From: Pelagovum sp. HNIBRBA483
GTDB lineage: Bacteria; Pseudomonadota; Alphaproteobacteria; Rhodobacterales; Rhodobacteraceae
NCBI RefSeq assembly: GCF_040931995.1
Contig: NZ_CP162412.1
Span: forward strand, 2,294,001 to 2,358,000
Reading direction: 5' to 3'
Length of the DNA stretch: 64,000 bases
A model generated the notes under the pieces. The model saw only the letters and a program-made list of their open reading frames with translations. It searched no databases and was not told the origin of the DNA. Below, in pieces: positions 9,124-18,612 of the stretch (position 1 is the first letter of the stretch; the number at the start of each line of letters is the position of its first letter). The translations under genes were made by a program, and so were the position numbers.

Positions 9124-9405
9124 TCAGTCACCGTTCAGGCGGTCACGCAGCAGCTTTCCGGTCTTAAAGAAAGGAACATGTTTCTCCTCGACCGGAACAG
9201 CCTCGCCAGTGCGCGGATTGCGCCCCATGCGACTGTCGCGTTTCTTCACGGAAAATGCCCCGAATCCACGCAATTCCACACGTGATCCCCCAGACATAGC
9301 ATTCGTGATTTCGTCAAAGATCGTGTTCACGATCTTTTCGACGTCACGCTGATATAAATGCGGATTTTCCTCCGCAATCTTTTGGATCAGTTCTGACCTG
9401 ATCAT
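9124..9405 (-). CDS. ihfB: Integration host factor subunit beta
   Basis: 93 residues. This is the DNA-bending HU/IHF family beta subunit that pairs with IhfA. The N-terminal [11 protein letters not shown] and the dimer core [17 protein letters not shown] are clear. GRNPRTGE, carrying the intercalating Pro of the arm, and the [15 protein letters not shown] tail follow, which favours IhfB over HU. It lies between rpsA and lapA on the minus strand, the usual rpsA-ihfB order, with about 270 bases of non-coding sequence before it that include the rpsA terminator. Confidence 0.95.
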   Translation of the reverse strand: MIRSELIQKIAEENPHLYQRDVEKIVNTIFDEITNAMSGGSRVELRGFGAFSVKKRDSRMGRNPRTGEAVPVEEKHVPFFKTGKLLRDRLNGD

Positions 9406-9610
9406 GCGTCCCCCCGCTATCTATCGGCACGAGCCCTTTCGGCATTCTTCGGACGACTATAAGCAGCTTATTTCTTTCGGGAAATAGGCGCGTCCCTCGT
9501 TGAGCGCCATTTCCAGCTTTAATGGGACTAAACTCGCAGATTTTTTGTCACTTATCCTGACTTTTTTCCGTTCGACCCATTCCAACCCCGCTTTTGGCGA
9601 GGCCGATTCG

Positions 9611-9646
9611 CAATAAAAAGACCCCGCCGAACCTGTCGGCGGGGTC
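9611..9646 (-). terminator. Terminator after rpsA
   Basis: A perfect 11-bp stem (9620-9630 with 9636-9646) with a 5-base loop. On the minus strand it is followed by TTTTTATTG. It separates rpsA from ihfB, so ihfB needs its own promoter in the 9406-9612 interval. Confidence 0.92.
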
Positions 9647-9680
9647 GATGTTGTTCGCTGCCTGAGTGGCAGATATTCGA

Positions 9681-11360
9681 TTACTCGTCGCCCTTCAGCG
9701 CAGCACCGAGGATGTCGCCGAGCGAAGCGCCGGAGTCGGACGAACCGTACTGCTCAACAGCTTCTTTCTCTTCTGCGATCTCGCGTGCCTTGATCGAGAG
9801 GCCCAGCTTGCGCGACTTGCTGTCGACGTTGGTGACGCGAACGTCTACCTTGTCGCCAACGCCGAAGCGCTCAGGGCGCTGCTCGGCACGGTCACGGCTG
9901 AGGTCGGAGCGGCGAATGAAGGACTTCATACCTTCATATTCCACTTCGATGCCGCCATCTTCGATCGCGGTGACGTTCACGGTGATGATCGAGCCGCGCT
10001 TCACGCCGCCAACGGCATCAGCAAACGGGTCGCCGTCCATGGCTTTGATCGAGAGCGAGATACGCTCTTTCTCGACGTCCACTTCCGAAACCTTCGCCTT
10101 GACCATGTCGCCCTTGCGGTAGTTCTGGATGGCGTCTTCGCCACGCTCGTCCCAGCTCAGGTCGGAGAGGTGAACCATGCCGTCGATGTCGCCCGGCAGG
10201 CCAATGAACAGACCGAACTCGGTGATGTTCTTGACTTCGCCTTCGACCTCGGTACCTTCCGGATGCGACTCCGCAAAGACTTCCCACGGGTTGCGCATGG
10301 TCTGCTTGAGACCGAGCGAAACACGACGCTTCGCGCTGTCGATCTCGAGAACCATGACCTCAACCTCTTGCGAGGTGGATACGATCTTGCCCGGATGGAC
10401 GTTCTTCTTGGTCCAGGACATCTCGGAGACGTGGACCAGACCTTCGACGCCAGCTTCCAGCTCGACGAATGCACCGTAGTCGGTGATGTTGGTCACGCGG
10501 CCATTGTGCACGCTTTCCAGCGGGTACTTGCTCTCGACGGAATCCCACGGATCGTCCTGCAGCTGCTTCATGCCGAGGCTGATGCGGTGGGTGTCTTTGT
10601 TGATCTTGATGACCTGCACCTTAATCGTCTCGCCGATGGAGAGGATCTCGGACGGGTGGTTCACACGGCGCCATGCCATGTCGGTGACGTGCAGCAGGCC
10701 GTCAACACCGCCGAGATCAACGAACGCACCGTATTCGGTGATGTTCTTGACAACACCGTCCACAGCCTGACCTTCGGAAAGGTTGCCGATAACTTCGGCG
10801 CGCTGTTCTGCGCGGGACTCTTCGAGGATCGCACGGCGCGATACCACGATGTTGCCACGGCGACGGTCCATCTTGAGGATCTGGAACGGCTGCTTGAGAC
10901 CCATCAGCGGACCAGCGTCGCGTACGGGGCGTACGTCAACCTGCGAGCCCGGAAGGAACGCAACAGCGCCGCCAAGATCAACAGTGAAGCCACCCTTAAC
11001 GCGGCCAAAGATCGCGCCTTCAACGCGCTCTTCGTCAGCATAGGCTTTTTCAAGACGGTCCCATGCCTCTTCGCGGCGGGCCATCTCACGGGAAATCACG
11101 GCTTCGCCGCGGGCGTTTTCAGCCGCACGGAGGAAGACTTCTACCTCGTCGCCAACGCTGATGTCGGGTGCTTCACCGGGATTTGCGAATTCTTTGAGTT
11201 CAACGCGGCCTTCCATCTTATAGCCGACGTCGATGATGGCGTAGCCAGCTTCAACTGCGATGACTTTGCCTTTGACAACCGAACCTTCTTCCGGCGTGTC
11301 AATTTCGAAGCTTTCGTTAAGGAGGGCTTCGAACTCCTCCATGGTTGCTTTAGCGCACAT
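9681..11360 (-). CDS. rpsA: 30S ribosomal protein S1
   Basis: 559 residues with six S1 RNA-binding repeats. S1 brings mRNA to the 30S subunit. The N-terminal MEEFEALLNESFEIDTPEEG is typical. Repeats with G-x-V-x-N-I-T-(D/E)-(Y/F)-G-A-F-V cores recur from about residue 190 to 460. The stop is followed by a strong terminator. cmk lies 218 bases upstream on the same strand, and that interval (11361-11578) probably carries the rpsA promoter. A 621-codon open frame on the opposite strand is a shadow of this gene. Confidence 0.98.
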   Translation of the reverse strand: MCAKATMEEFEALLNESFEIDTPEEGSVVKGKVIAVEAGYAIIDVGYKMEGRVELKEFANPGEAPDISVGDEVEVFLRAAENARGEAVISREMARREEAWDRLEKAYADEERVEGAIFGRVKGGFTVDLGGAVAFLPGSQVDVRPVRDAGPLMGLKQPFQILKMDRRRGNIVVSRRAILEESRAEQRAEVIGNLSEGQAVDGVVKNITEYGAFVDLGGVDGLLHVTDMAWRRVNHPSEILSIGETIKVQVIKINKDTHRISLGMKQLQDDPWDSVESKYPLESVHNGRVTNITDYGAFVELEAGVEGLVHVSEMSWTKKNVHPGKIVSTSQEVEVMVLEIDSAKRRVSLGLKQTMRNPWEVFAESHPEGTEVEGEVKNITEFGLFIGLPGDIDGMVHLSDLSWDERGEDAIQNYRKGDMVKAKVSEVDVEKERISLSIKAMDGDPFADAVGGVKRGSIITVNVTAIEDGGIEVEYEGMKSFIRRSDLSRDRAEQRPERFGVGDKVDVRVTNVDSKSRKLGLSIKAREIAEEKEAVEQYGSSDSGASLGDILGAALKGDE

Positions 11361-11578
11361 TCGTATTCAGTTCCTTTACGTTTTGCTATTCGGGCCGCGC
11401 GGTTGTCTCCGCGGGTCTTTGGGTTTCAATTGGTCTCGGCTGAACGGAAAACAAAGAGGGCCGGACGCTTCCGACCCTGCTCCACATCTCCGCTCGCGGC
11501 TGTGCCGCCGCTTCAACAGGCGCGCGTATAGGGGAATTACCCTCCGCAAACAAGGGGTTTTTGCCTGCAAATCACCGT

Positions 11579-12199
11579 TCAGCCAGCGCCCTGCCCTCTG
11601 GCTTGTTCAATCGCGGCGACCGCACGGGCAATCGCCTCCTCAATAGTCAGATCGGATGTATCCAAGAGCACCGCATCATCCGCCCGCCGCATTGGCGCAT
11701 CCTTGCGCCCCTCGTCACGGGTATCACGCGCCTTCACCTCGGCAAGAACGGTATCATAATCAGCGTCCCCTCCGGCAGAGCACAGCTCTTCCCACCGCCG
11801 CTTAGCCCGCACTTCGGCACGCGCCGTGACAAAGAGCTTCACATCCGCATCAGGGCAAATCACCGTGCCAATGTCGCGCCCGTCCAGAACCGCGCCGCCC
11901 TCCTTAGCCGCGAAGTCTCTTTGAAATTCCACCAAAGCCTCTCGCACCTGCTGATTAGTTGCCACATTGCTGGCCGCATCCGCCACAGCCTGTGTGCGCA
12001 AATCCTGTCGCGCGAGGTCTTTGGTATTAAGCGATTGCGCTGCCGCGACAGGCTCCTCGCCCTCGGCCACCCGCGCACCCACCGCACGATAGAGCAATCC
12101 GGTATCCAGATGCGCAAAGCCAAAGCGCTGCGCCACCGCCTTGCTAATGGTTCCCTTGCCAGCCGCCGCTGGGCCGTCGATTGCCACTGTAAAACTCAC
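11579..12199 (-). CDS. cmk: Cytidylate kinase
   Basis: 206 residues from a GTG at 12199. The kinase phosphorylates CMP/dCMP. The P-loop AIDGPAAAGKGT is at about residues 5-16, then FAHLDTGLLYRAV and the DGRDIGTVICPDADVKLFV segment. The GTG is chosen because it has AAGGAGG seven bases upstream and overlaps the TGA of the preceding membrane-protein gene as GTGA. A longer frame to 12232 would cut into that gene. The cmk-rpsA order is common in proteobacteria. Confidence 0.93.
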   Translation of the reverse strand: MSFTVAIDGPAAAGKGTISKAVAQRFGFAHLDTGLLYRAVGARVAEGEEPVAAAQSLNTKDLARQDLRTQAVADAASNVATNQQVREALVEFQRDFAAKEGGAVLDGRDIGTVICPDADVKLFVTARAEVRAKRRWEELCSAGGDADYDTVLAEVKARDTRDEGRKDAPMRRADDAVLLDTSDLTIEEAIARAVAAIEQARGQGAG

Positions 12200-12693
12200 G
12201 AACTTCCCTCCTTCACGCGCCGCCATAGCCAAACCGCACCGAGCACAAGCGCGACAACGGCTAGCACGATAAACTTTGCTTGCGTCAACGCGGACGCTCC
12301 CGCAGCAAGCGCCGCATCATTCTGCGCTATCATCGCTCCGACGCGCGCATTTTCCCACAGGTCGAAGACCACATACAAAATCGGCAAACTGGCTGCGACG
12401 GGCCACCCCGCCTTCGGCAAAGCCACACGGCAAAGCAGGCTCAAAAAGGCGCCAAACACCACCGGAAACACCGTATCAAGCAGACGCACCGGCCCGAGAT
12501 AAGCTGCACGCCCTTCTGCGCTTATGGCGTCGATGAATATCTGCGCCTGCACCGCGTCATAGCCGCCAATGCGCAGATCAAAGGGCAATAGCCCCCCCGT
12601 TTCCGGCACCAAGAGAACCTGCGCCACCCCGATCAACGCAGCATAGGCGACCAAAGCCGCCCCGCCGCTCAACCAAAGGGCGCTCCGCTTCAC
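12196..12693 (-). CDS. Small integral membrane protein of unknown function between aroA and cmk
   Basis: 165 residues from a GTG with about four transmembrane segments (near residues 7-28, 68-90, 98-115 and 138-158). An extracytoplasmic loop ([16 protein letters not shown]) and a short basic C-terminus are visible. No catalytic motif was recognised. It is joined to aroA upstream and cmk downstream by GTGA stop/start overlaps, so it is translated with them. No function is assigned. Confidence 0.75.
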   Translation of the reverse strand: MKRSALWLSGGAALVAYAALIGVAQVLLVPETGGLLPFDLRIGGYDAVQAQIFIDAISAEGRAAYLGPVRLLDTVFPVVFGAFLSLLCRVALPKAGWPVAASLPILYVVFDLWENARVGAMIAQNDAALAAGASALTQAKFIVLAVVALVLGAVWLWRRVKEGSS

Positions 12694-14042
12694 TGGTGCG
12701 AACGGGTAATCGCCGCGCCAAGCCCTGCCATCAACGGCTCAAAGATCGGGAACGAGGTGGCAATCGGGCCACCATCATCGACCGTCATCGGCTTCTCGGT
12801 CGCCATGCCCATTACCATGAAGGACATCGCGATCCGGTGATCAAGGCGGCTCTCCACCGTCACGCCGCCGGTCACATTGCCATGGCCGCGCCCGTGCACG
12901 ATCCACCAATCCTCACCCTCTTCAACCTCAACGCCAGCGGCCCGCAGGCCCTTCGCCATCGCGTCGATCCGGTCGCTCTCCTTGACGCGCAGCTCTTTAA
13001 CCCCACGCATCACGGTCGCGCCTTCAGCGAACGATGCAACAACAGACAGCACCGGATATTCGTCGATCATGCTGGCCGCCCGCGCAGGTGGCACTTCGAT
13101 GCCCTTGAGGTCGGGCGAGAATTTCGCCCGCAAATCCGCCACCGGCTCACCACCCTCTTCGCGCAGGTTCTCATAGGTCAGGTCCGCGCCCATTTCCTTC
13201 AGCGTTGTAAATAGCCCCGCGCGCGTTGGGTTCAGCCCGATATTTGGCACCAGCACATCCGATCCTTCCGTCAGGATCGCGGCGCAAACAGGGAAAGCCG
13301 CCGAGGAAGGATCGCGCGGCACAACGATGGTTTGTGGCTGTAACTCCGGCTGGCCGGTCAGCGTGATCACGCGACCCTCGTCGGTTTCTTCCACCGTCAG
13401 CTCCGCACCAAAGCCTTGCAGCATCCGTTCGGTATGGTCGCGCGTCGCTTCCTTCTCGATCACGACAGTCTTGCCTGGCGCGTTCAGGCCGGCGAGCAGC
13501 ACAGCTGATTTCACCTGCGCCGAAGGCACCGGCACCACATAGCGCACCGGCATCGGCTCCCGCGCGCCCACGATTGTCATCGGCAGCCGGCCGCCTTCGC
13601 GCCCGTAAGCCTGCGCCCCAAATTCCGCCAGCGGGTTCGTCACCCGCCCCATCGGCCGCCCGTTGAGCGACGCATCGCCGGTGAACGTGGCGGTAATCGC
13701 CGTTGTCGCCATCGCCCCCATGATCAAACGCACGCCCGTGCCGGAATTACCGCAATCAATCACCTGCTCAGGTTCGGCAAACCCGCCAACGCCGACACCA
13801 TAAACAGACCATTCGCCACCGCCATGATCCGTCACTTCGGCCCCGAAAGCCCGCATCGCCTTCGCCGTATCCAGAACATCCTCGCCTTCCAAAAGGCCGG
13901 TGATCCGCGTCTCGCCAACGCTCATCGCGCCCAAGATCAGTGACCGATGCGAGATTGATTTATCTCCCGGAACATTGGCCACGCCCTTGAGCGCAGTCAC
14001 CTTGCGGGAAGTCATCGGGATCGGGGTGCCATGTCCAGACAT
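12690..14042 (-). CDS. aroA: 3-phosphoshikimate 1-carboxyvinyltransferase (EPSP synthase)
   Basis: 450 residues. The enzyme joins shikimate 3-phosphate and phosphoenolpyruvate in the aromatic amino-acid pathway. [33 protein letters not shown] and [12 protein letters not shown] are visible, followed by the [13 protein letters not shown] and [16 protein letters not shown] segments. The start at 14042 ([10 protein letters not shown]) has GAGG a few bases upstream; a longer frame to 14075 is less likely. The [11 protein letters not shown] stretch after the GTGVR core resembles class II (glyphosate-tolerant type) enzymes, which is a tentative reading. Confidence 0.95.
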   Translation of the reverse strand: MSGHGTPIPMTSRKVTALKGVANVPGDKSISHRSLILGAMSVGETRITGLLEGEDVLDTAKAMRAFGAEVTDHGGGEWSVYGVGVGGFAEPEQVIDCGNSGTGVRLIMGAMATTAITATFTGDASLNGRPMGRVTNPLAEFGAQAYGREGGRLPMTIVGAREPMPVRYVVPVPSAQVKSAVLLAGLNAPGKTVVIEKEATRDHTERMLQGFGAELTVEETDEGRVITLTGQPELQPQTIVVPRDPSSAAFPVCAAILTEGSDVLVPNIGLNPTRAGLFTTLKEMGADLTYENLREEGGEPVADLRAKFSPDLKGIEVPPARAASMIDEYPVLSVVASFAEGATVMRGVKELRVKESDRIDAMAKGLRAAGVEVEEGEDWWIVHGRGHGNVTGGVTVESRLDHRIAMSFMVMGMATEKPMTVDDGGPIATSFPIFEPLMAGLGAAITRSHQ

Positions 14043-14119
14043 TTGGGCCTCGTCAGCTGCTGTTAGCGCCCTCATAAACCAGCATCAAAGCAGCGTCCAT
14101 CACCAGAACGCCGGAAGCA

Positions 14120-14839
14120 TCACCCACGCAGAAATGTCATGTAATGCGGCACGCGCCCCTCGCGCAGCGCCTTTTGCTCATAGCGGGTGGAAAGCCAGTC
14201 TCCCCAAGGCTCCCGCCAGTCATCCGCGCATTCTGCCGTCCAGATGAAGCCTGCCTTCGGCACTTCCTGCATCGTTTGGCGCACATAATCTTCGATATCG
14301 GTCGCCACGCGGAACTCCGCACCCGCTTTCATCACGCGGTGAAGCGGCTGCAAATGCTCTTGCGTCACAAACCGGCGCCGATGGTGTTTCTTCTTCGGCC
14401 ACGGGTCAGGGTAGTTGAGGAAAGCCTTCGAGATTGCCCCCTCCGGCAACACATCAAACAAATCTCGTGCATCGCCGGGATGCACAGCCAGATTGGTCAC
14501 ACCCGCATCGCGGATCTTGCCAAGCAGCATGGCAACGCCGTTGATGTAAGGCTCACAGCCGATGATCGCGACCTGCGGATTGTTGGCCGCCATATGCACC
14601 AGATGCTCACCGCCGCCAAAGCCGATTTCCAGCCAGATCTCCTTGGCTTCGGGAAAACGGGTCGCCAGATCAAGCGGCAAACGATCAGGGTTCACGTCCC
14701 ACCCCACAGCTCCGGGTGACAACGCGGCGAGGTCCTCATCCAGATAGGCTTCCTGCGATTTCCGCAGGCCCTTGCCCTTCAAACGACCGTAGAAATTGCG
14801 CCAAGGTGCGCCGGTGGGGTGTGTTTTCTTCTCATTCAT
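14120..14839 (-). CDS. trmB: tRNA (guanine-N7)-methyltransferase
   Basis: 239 residues. TrmB methylates G46 of tRNA with S-adenosylmethionine. The SAM-binding LEIGFGGGEHLVHMA is at about residues 71-85. The substrate motifs NYPDPWPKKKHHRRRFV and TDIEDYVR, and the C-terminal ST(R)YEQKALREGR, are all present. It precedes aroA on the same strand with about 77 bases between. A doxX-like gene starts divergently from 15018. Confidence 0.95.
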   Translation of the reverse strand: MNEKKTHPTGAPWRNFYGRLKGKGLRKSQEAYLDEDLAALSPGAVGWDVNPDRLPLDLATRFPEAKEIWLEIGFGGGEHLVHMAANNPQVAIIGCEPYINGVAMLLGKIRDAGVTNLAVHPGDARDLFDVLPEGAISKAFLNYPDPWPKKKHHRRRFVTQEHLQPLHRVMKAGAEFRVATDIEDYVRQTMQEVPKAGFIWTAECADDWREPWGDWLSTRYEQKALREGRVPHYMTFLRG

Positions 14840-15017
14840 GCGCGGCCCTTAGCGCGGCAAAGCAAACGGATCAATGGGGTCAACGCCAGCGCGCAATTGG
14901 CACCATTGGGCTGGCACCATGTGCGTTTTCGCACAGAAGGCCGCTAAATTTGCCGAATTCAACCGCTCGAAGAACCCACCTAAGTCAGCGTCAGGTTCTA
15001 AACGAAAGGCAAACCGA

Positions 15018-15431
15018 ATGACTCAGTCCTTCACATCCCTCGCCGCGCCCGCAGGTCGGCTTCTGCTCGCGTTCATTTTCATTATGGCTGGCGCGCAAAA
15101 GATCACCGGCTACTCCGGCACCGCTCAATATATGGAAATGATGGGCGTTCCCGGCGCGCTTCTTCCCCTCGTGATCCTGACAGAACTCGGCGGCGGCATC
15201 GCTCTGCTTATCGGATGGCAGACCCGCATTGTTGCGTTCCTTCTGGCCGGTTTCAGCCTTATCTCCGGCATCCTGTTCCACCTCGTCCCGTCCTTCGGGA
15301 TGGAGGGCATGGCCGCTCAAGGTGAAATGATCAACTTCATGAAGAACGTCTCCATCGCAGGGGGTATGCTGATGGTCGTCGCACTGGGCGCAGGGCGCAT
15401 ATCACTCGATAACCGCGCCGCCGCTGCCTGA
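15018..15431 (+). CDS. DoxX family membrane protein
   Basis: 137 residues from an ATG with GAAAGGC upstream; a longer frame from 14874 is not supported. There are four hydrophobic helices with family marks GRLLLAFIFIMAGAQKITGYSGTAQYM and ELGGGIALLIGWQTR. DoxX-family proteins are small inner-membrane proteins of the quinol-oxidase/SURF4 type, often tied to redox or sulphur metabolism. The exact role here is unknown. It stands alone, divergent from trmB and convergent with the metK group, with a GC hairpin just after its stop. Confidence 0.8.
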   Translation: MTQSFTSLAAPAGRLLLAFIFIMAGAQKITGYSGTAQYMEMMGVPGALLPLVILTELGGGIALLIGWQTRIVAFLLAGFSLISGILFHLVPSFGMEGMAAQGEMINFMKNVSIAGGMLMVVALGAGRISLDNRAAAA

Positions 15432-15437
15432 TCTTCC

Positions 15438-15463
15438 CCGCCCCCGATCCAAACCGGGGGCGG
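15438..15463. terminator. GC-rich hairpin between convergent genes
   Basis: A perfect 9-bp stem (15438-15446 with 15455-15463) with an 8-base loop between the converging doxX-like and tautomerase-like genes. There is no clear T-run on either side, so termination is probable rather than certain. Confidence 0.5.
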
Positions 15464-15471
15464 TTCGCCCG

Positions 15472-15798
15472 CTACGGGGCGTATTCCGTGGTCACATAGC
15501 GCTCGTCGGTGAACTCAACCGCGATGGACACATAGCACCGCACCGGCAAATGCGCAGTCAGTTCCACCTCCAACAGCGCAAGAAGGGCATCGCTCCACGC
15601 TTTGTCACGATGCGCTTTCGGCAACACCGATACAGTCAGCAGGCAATGAGTGTGATGAAAGACCGCCGCCGGGTAGGCACGGCCCTTACACACACCCGCG
15701 CCCGCATCATGACGCGCGATGACCGCCTCGACACCACGCAAAACAGCGCCGGCATCAAGCGCGAGATCAGCCGAATATTTCAGCTCTGCATGTGGCAT
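15472..15798 (-). CDS. Tautomerase-fold protein, 5-carboxymethyl-2-hydroxymuconate isomerase-like
   Basis: 108 residues. The start MPHAELKYSADL puts a proline at position 2, the catalytic base of the tautomerase superfamily once Met is removed. The pattern resembles 5-carboxymethyl-2-hydroxymuconate delta-isomerase of homoprotocatechuate degradation. No other gene of that pathway is nearby. It begins 10 bases after metK and so is probably expressed from the riboswitch-controlled metK transcript, an unexpected partner. The isomerase activity is a guess from the fold. Confidence 0.6.
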   Translation of the reverse strand: MPHAELKYSADLALDAGAVLRGVEAVIARHDAGAGVCKGRAYPAAVFHHTHCLLTVSVLPKAHRDKAWSDALLALLEVELTAHLPVRCYVSIAVEFTDERYVTTEYAP

Positions 15799-15808
15799 GG
15801 TGCGCCCC

Positions 15809-16987
15809 TCAGACCGCCGCCTTCAGCGCATCCACCAGATCGGTGCGCTCCCAGCTGAAGCCGCCATCGGCTTCCGGTGCGCGGCCAAAATGCCCGTAGG
15901 CGGCCGTGCGCTGGTAGATCGGGCGGTTCAGGTCCAGATGGGTGCGAATGCCGCGCGGCGTCAGGTCCATCACCTGCGCAACCGCCCGCTCGATCACCTC
16001 GGGCGCCACTTCGCCGGTGCCATGCGTATCAGCATAGATCGACAACGGCCGCGCCACGCCAATTGCATAGGACAGCTGGATCGTGCAGCGCTCTGCCATT
16101 CCCGCAGCAACCACGTTCTTCGCGAGATACCGCGCCGCATAAGCGGCCGAGCGGTCCACCTTTGTCGGGTCTTTGCCCGAGAACGCACCGCCACCATGCG
16201 GGGCCGCGCCGCCATAGGTATCCACGATGATCTTGCGCCCCGTCAGGCCCGCATCCCCATCCGGCCCGCCGATCACAAACTTGCCGGTCGGGTTCACCCA
16301 CCATTTTGTTCCAGCGCTGATCCAGCCTTCCGGCAGGGTTTCACGGATGTATGGCTCCACCACCGCGCGCACATCATCGCTGGTCATGTTTTCATCCAGA
16401 TGCTGCGTCGACAACACGATAGACGTCACGCCCACCGGCTTGCCATTCTCGTAACGCACCGAAAGCTGCGATTTCGCATCCGGCCCCAGCGTTGGCTCCG
16501 CACCGGATTTCCGCACCTCAGCCAGCCGCCGCAGGATCGCATGGCTGTACTGGATGGGCGCAGGCATCAGGTCAGGCGTCTCGTCCGTCGCGTAGCCGAA
16601 CATGATCCCCTGATCGCCAGCGCCTTCGTCCCCACGCTCGCCCGTCACACCCTGCGCGATATGCGCGGACTGCTCGTGCAAGAGGTTGGTGATTTCCACC
16701 GTCTCGTGGTGGAACTTGTCCTGCTCGTAGCCGATATCCTTGATACAGGCGCGGGCGATATCTGGGATCGCCTCCATATACCGGCTCAGCGTCGCCTGAT
16801 CCGATAGTCCCACCTCGCCGCCGATCACCACACGGTTCGTCGTCGCAAAGGTTTCGCAGGCCACACGCGCTGTCGGCTCTTCGGCCAAGAACGCATCCAG
16901 AACCGCATCCGAAATCCGGTCGCAGACCTTATCGGGATGCCCTTCCGAGACTGACTCGGAGGTGAAAGTGTAATCGGGTCTTGTCAT
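15809..16987 (-). CDS. metK: S-adenosylmethionine synthetase
   Basis: 392 residues. MetK makes S-adenosylmethionine from ATP and methionine. [19 protein letters not shown] is at the N-terminus, then [14 protein letters not shown] and, later, the P-loop-like [36 protein letters not shown] is also present. The start at 16987 (MTRPDYTF) has GGAG eight bases upstream. That GGAG is inside a SAM/SAH-type riboswitch, so translation is likely shut off when the product is plentiful. A tautomerase-like gene follows after 10 bases. Confidence 0.97.
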   Translation of the reverse strand: MTRPDYTFTSESVSEGHPDKVCDRISDAVLDAFLAEEPTARVACETFATTNRVVIGGEVGLSDQATLSRYMEAIPDIARACIKDIGYEQDKFHHETVEITNLLHEQSAHIAQGVTGERGDEGAGDQGIMFGYATDETPDLMPAPIQYSHAILRRLAEVRKSGAEPTLGPDAKSQLSVRYENGKPVGVTSIVLSTQHLDENMTSDDVRAVVEPYIRETLPEGWISAGTKWWVNPTGKFVIGGPDGDAGLTGRKIIVDTYGGAAPHGGGAFSGKDPTKVDRSAAYAARYLAKNVVAAGMAERCTIQLSYAIGVARPLSIYADTHGTGEVAPEVIERAVAQVMDLTPRGIRTHLDLNRPIYQRTAAYGHFGRAPEADGGFSWERTDLVDALKAAV

Positions 16988-16992
16988 GGGAA

Positions 16993-17039
16993 ACGCTCCA
17001 TTCAGTAACACCGCCACGCCAGGAAGCCGTTGTGACGGG
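16993..17039 (-). promoter_or_regulatory. SAM/SAH riboswitch in the metK leader
   Basis: Reading the minus strand just before metK, the leader has CACAACGGCTTCCTGGC at the loop of a 7-bp hairpin (CCGTCAC pairing with GTGGCGG), then a short linker and the GGAGC ribosome-binding site. This is the arrangement I recall for the small H-type pseudoknot SAM/SAH riboswitch found before metK in Rhodobacterales. Ligand binding would pair the loop with the GGAGC and block ribosome entry. Confidence 0.85.
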
Positions 17040-17055
17040 TGATTGAAAACTCCAG

Positions 17056-18612
17056 CTAGGGTGCCTCGCGGCGCTGGTCAATCATTTTCCGCGCGTTTGC
17101 CGCGAGGATCAGTATAATTCCCACAGTAATCAGGGCCAGAACCAGCCAATCACCCAATCGGGCATAAGGCGGCACCCAACCAAGCGCCGCCGGAACCGCG
17201 ACATCGATCACCCCCTGTTGCCCCATGCCGATCTCGCCAACGATCCGGCCATAAGGATCAATCATCGCCGTCACGCCGGTATTGGCAACGCGAATCATCG
17301 GAACCCCTTGCTCGATCGCCCGCAGCCGTGCTTGCGCAAGATGTTGCCGTGGCCCTGCCGAGGGGCCAAACCACGCATCATTGGTGATCAGCACCATCGC
17401 CCGCAGGTTGGAAGCGCCAATCTCTTCGGGGAAAATACCCTCGTAGCAAATCAACGGCCGCACCCGTCCGAGCACCGGCACCTCAAGGCTGCCGCCCGCC
17501 GGCCCGGCGGTGTAGCCACCCCCTTCGCTCGCCGCCAATCCGTGCAGGCCAAAGGCTTTGAGCCACTCGCCCAAAGGCAGGTATTCGCCAAACGGCACCA
17601 GATGGGACTTATCATAGACCGCGCTGACCGCGCCCGCGCTGTCCAGCAGCACCATCGCGTTAAAGAATCGCGCCCCTTCCCGCCGGTTCATCCCCAACAG
17701 CGCTGGCCTGCCCCCTGCCGCGCGGGCAATCGCGGTGCGGGTGTTGACGGAATTGCCCAAGAGCGGCTGCACCGCCGTTTCCGGCCAGATCACAACCTCC
17801 GGATCACCTTCCGCACCAAGCGGGCTGCGCGTCAGCATCAGCAAACGGTCAAGAAACTCACGCCCGCGTTCAGGGTTCCATTTCTCGGACTGGGGTACAT
17901 TCGGCTGCACCAGGCGCACGACCGGCCCTGCATCCGCCAGCGGCCGCGCCATATACCAACGCCCAGCGCCCTCGCCCGCCAATAACAACACGGCGCTCAC
18001 ACCAATGCCCAAAAGCCAGCCTTTACGTTGCCCCAAACCGACAGCCAGCGCCACGGCCAACAAGGTAACGAGCGTCAGGCCATGCATACCAACAAGCGCT
18101 GCCGCCTGCCCCAAGCCCCATCCGGCCCAAACCTGTCCAACCACCGCCCAAGGAAACCCCGTCAGCACATGCGCCCGCAGCAAATCCGCCACCGTGAGCA
18201 ACAGCGCCGCCCAAACCAGTCGCCCCGCCAGACCGCGCCCCAAGCGCCACGCAAGCCCGAGCGGAACCGCCCAAAACAGCGCCAGCCCCGCCACCATCAA
18301 CACGAGTGCAAACGGCGCCATCCAGCCGGTTGCCAATGGCGCCACAAGAAACGGGAACACGATCCAATGCATCGCAACGGTAAAGTAACCAGACGCCAAT
18401 GCCGCGCCATCAACCATCACCGCCCGCACGTTTGCCGCCCGCATGCACCGCCACAGGCCAATGCCCAAGGCCAATACGGTCACCGGCGCCAAACCAAACG
18501 GCTCAAGCCCAAGTGCGGCAATCGCTCCCAGTAAAACCAGCGGCAGGCGCGGCCGAATCGCCGCAAGCATCCGCTGGACCTGCCCCCTCACGTCAGCTGC
18601 GCGCAACCGCAT
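17056..18612 (-). CDS. lnt: Apolipoprotein N-acyltransferase
   Basis: About 518 residues. Lnt adds the third acyl chain to lipoproteins in the inner membrane. There are six or more N-terminal transmembrane helices, then a nitrilase-type domain with the Glu-Lys-Cys triad in [22 protein letters not shown] and [10 protein letters not shown] last transmembrane helix ([16 protein letters not shown]) closes the protein. The start is uncertain: an ATG at 18612 overlaps the corC stop by 20 bases, while a GTG at 18591 sits immediately after that stop. It belongs to the phoH-ybeY-corC-lnt string. Confidence 0.93.
   Translation of the reverse strand: MRLRAADVRGQVQRMLAAIRPRLPLVLLGAIAALGLEPFGLAPVTVLALGIGLWRCMRAANVRAVMVDGAALASGYFTVAMHWIVFPFLVAPLATGWMAPFALVLMVAGLALFWAVPLGLAWRLGRGLAGRLVWAALLLTVADLLRAHVLTGFPWAVVGQVWAGWGLGQAAALVGMHGLTLVTLLAVALAVGLGQRKGWLLGIGVSAVLLLAGEGAGRWYMARPLADAGPVVRLVQPNVPQSEKWNPERGREFLDRLLMLTRSPLGAEGDPEVVIWPETAVQPLLGNSVNTRTAIARAAGGRPALLGMNRREGARFFNAMVLLDSAGAVSAVYDKSHLVPFGEYLPLGEWLKAFGLHGLAASEGGGYTAGPAGGSLEVPVLGRVRPLICYEGIFPEEIGASNLRAMVLITNDAWFGPSAGPRQHLAQARLRAIEQGVPMIRVANTGVTAMIDPYGRIVGEIGMGQQGVIDVAVPAALGWVPPYARLGDWLVLALITVGIILILAANARKMIDQRREAP

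Noticed and set aside
9666-11531. A 621-codon open frame on the plus strand
   Set aside because: It is antisense to rpsA across its whole length. rpsA is unmistakable and the opposite reading has no family features or ribosome site.
15719-16807. A 362-codon open frame on the plus strand
   Set aside because: It is antisense to metK.
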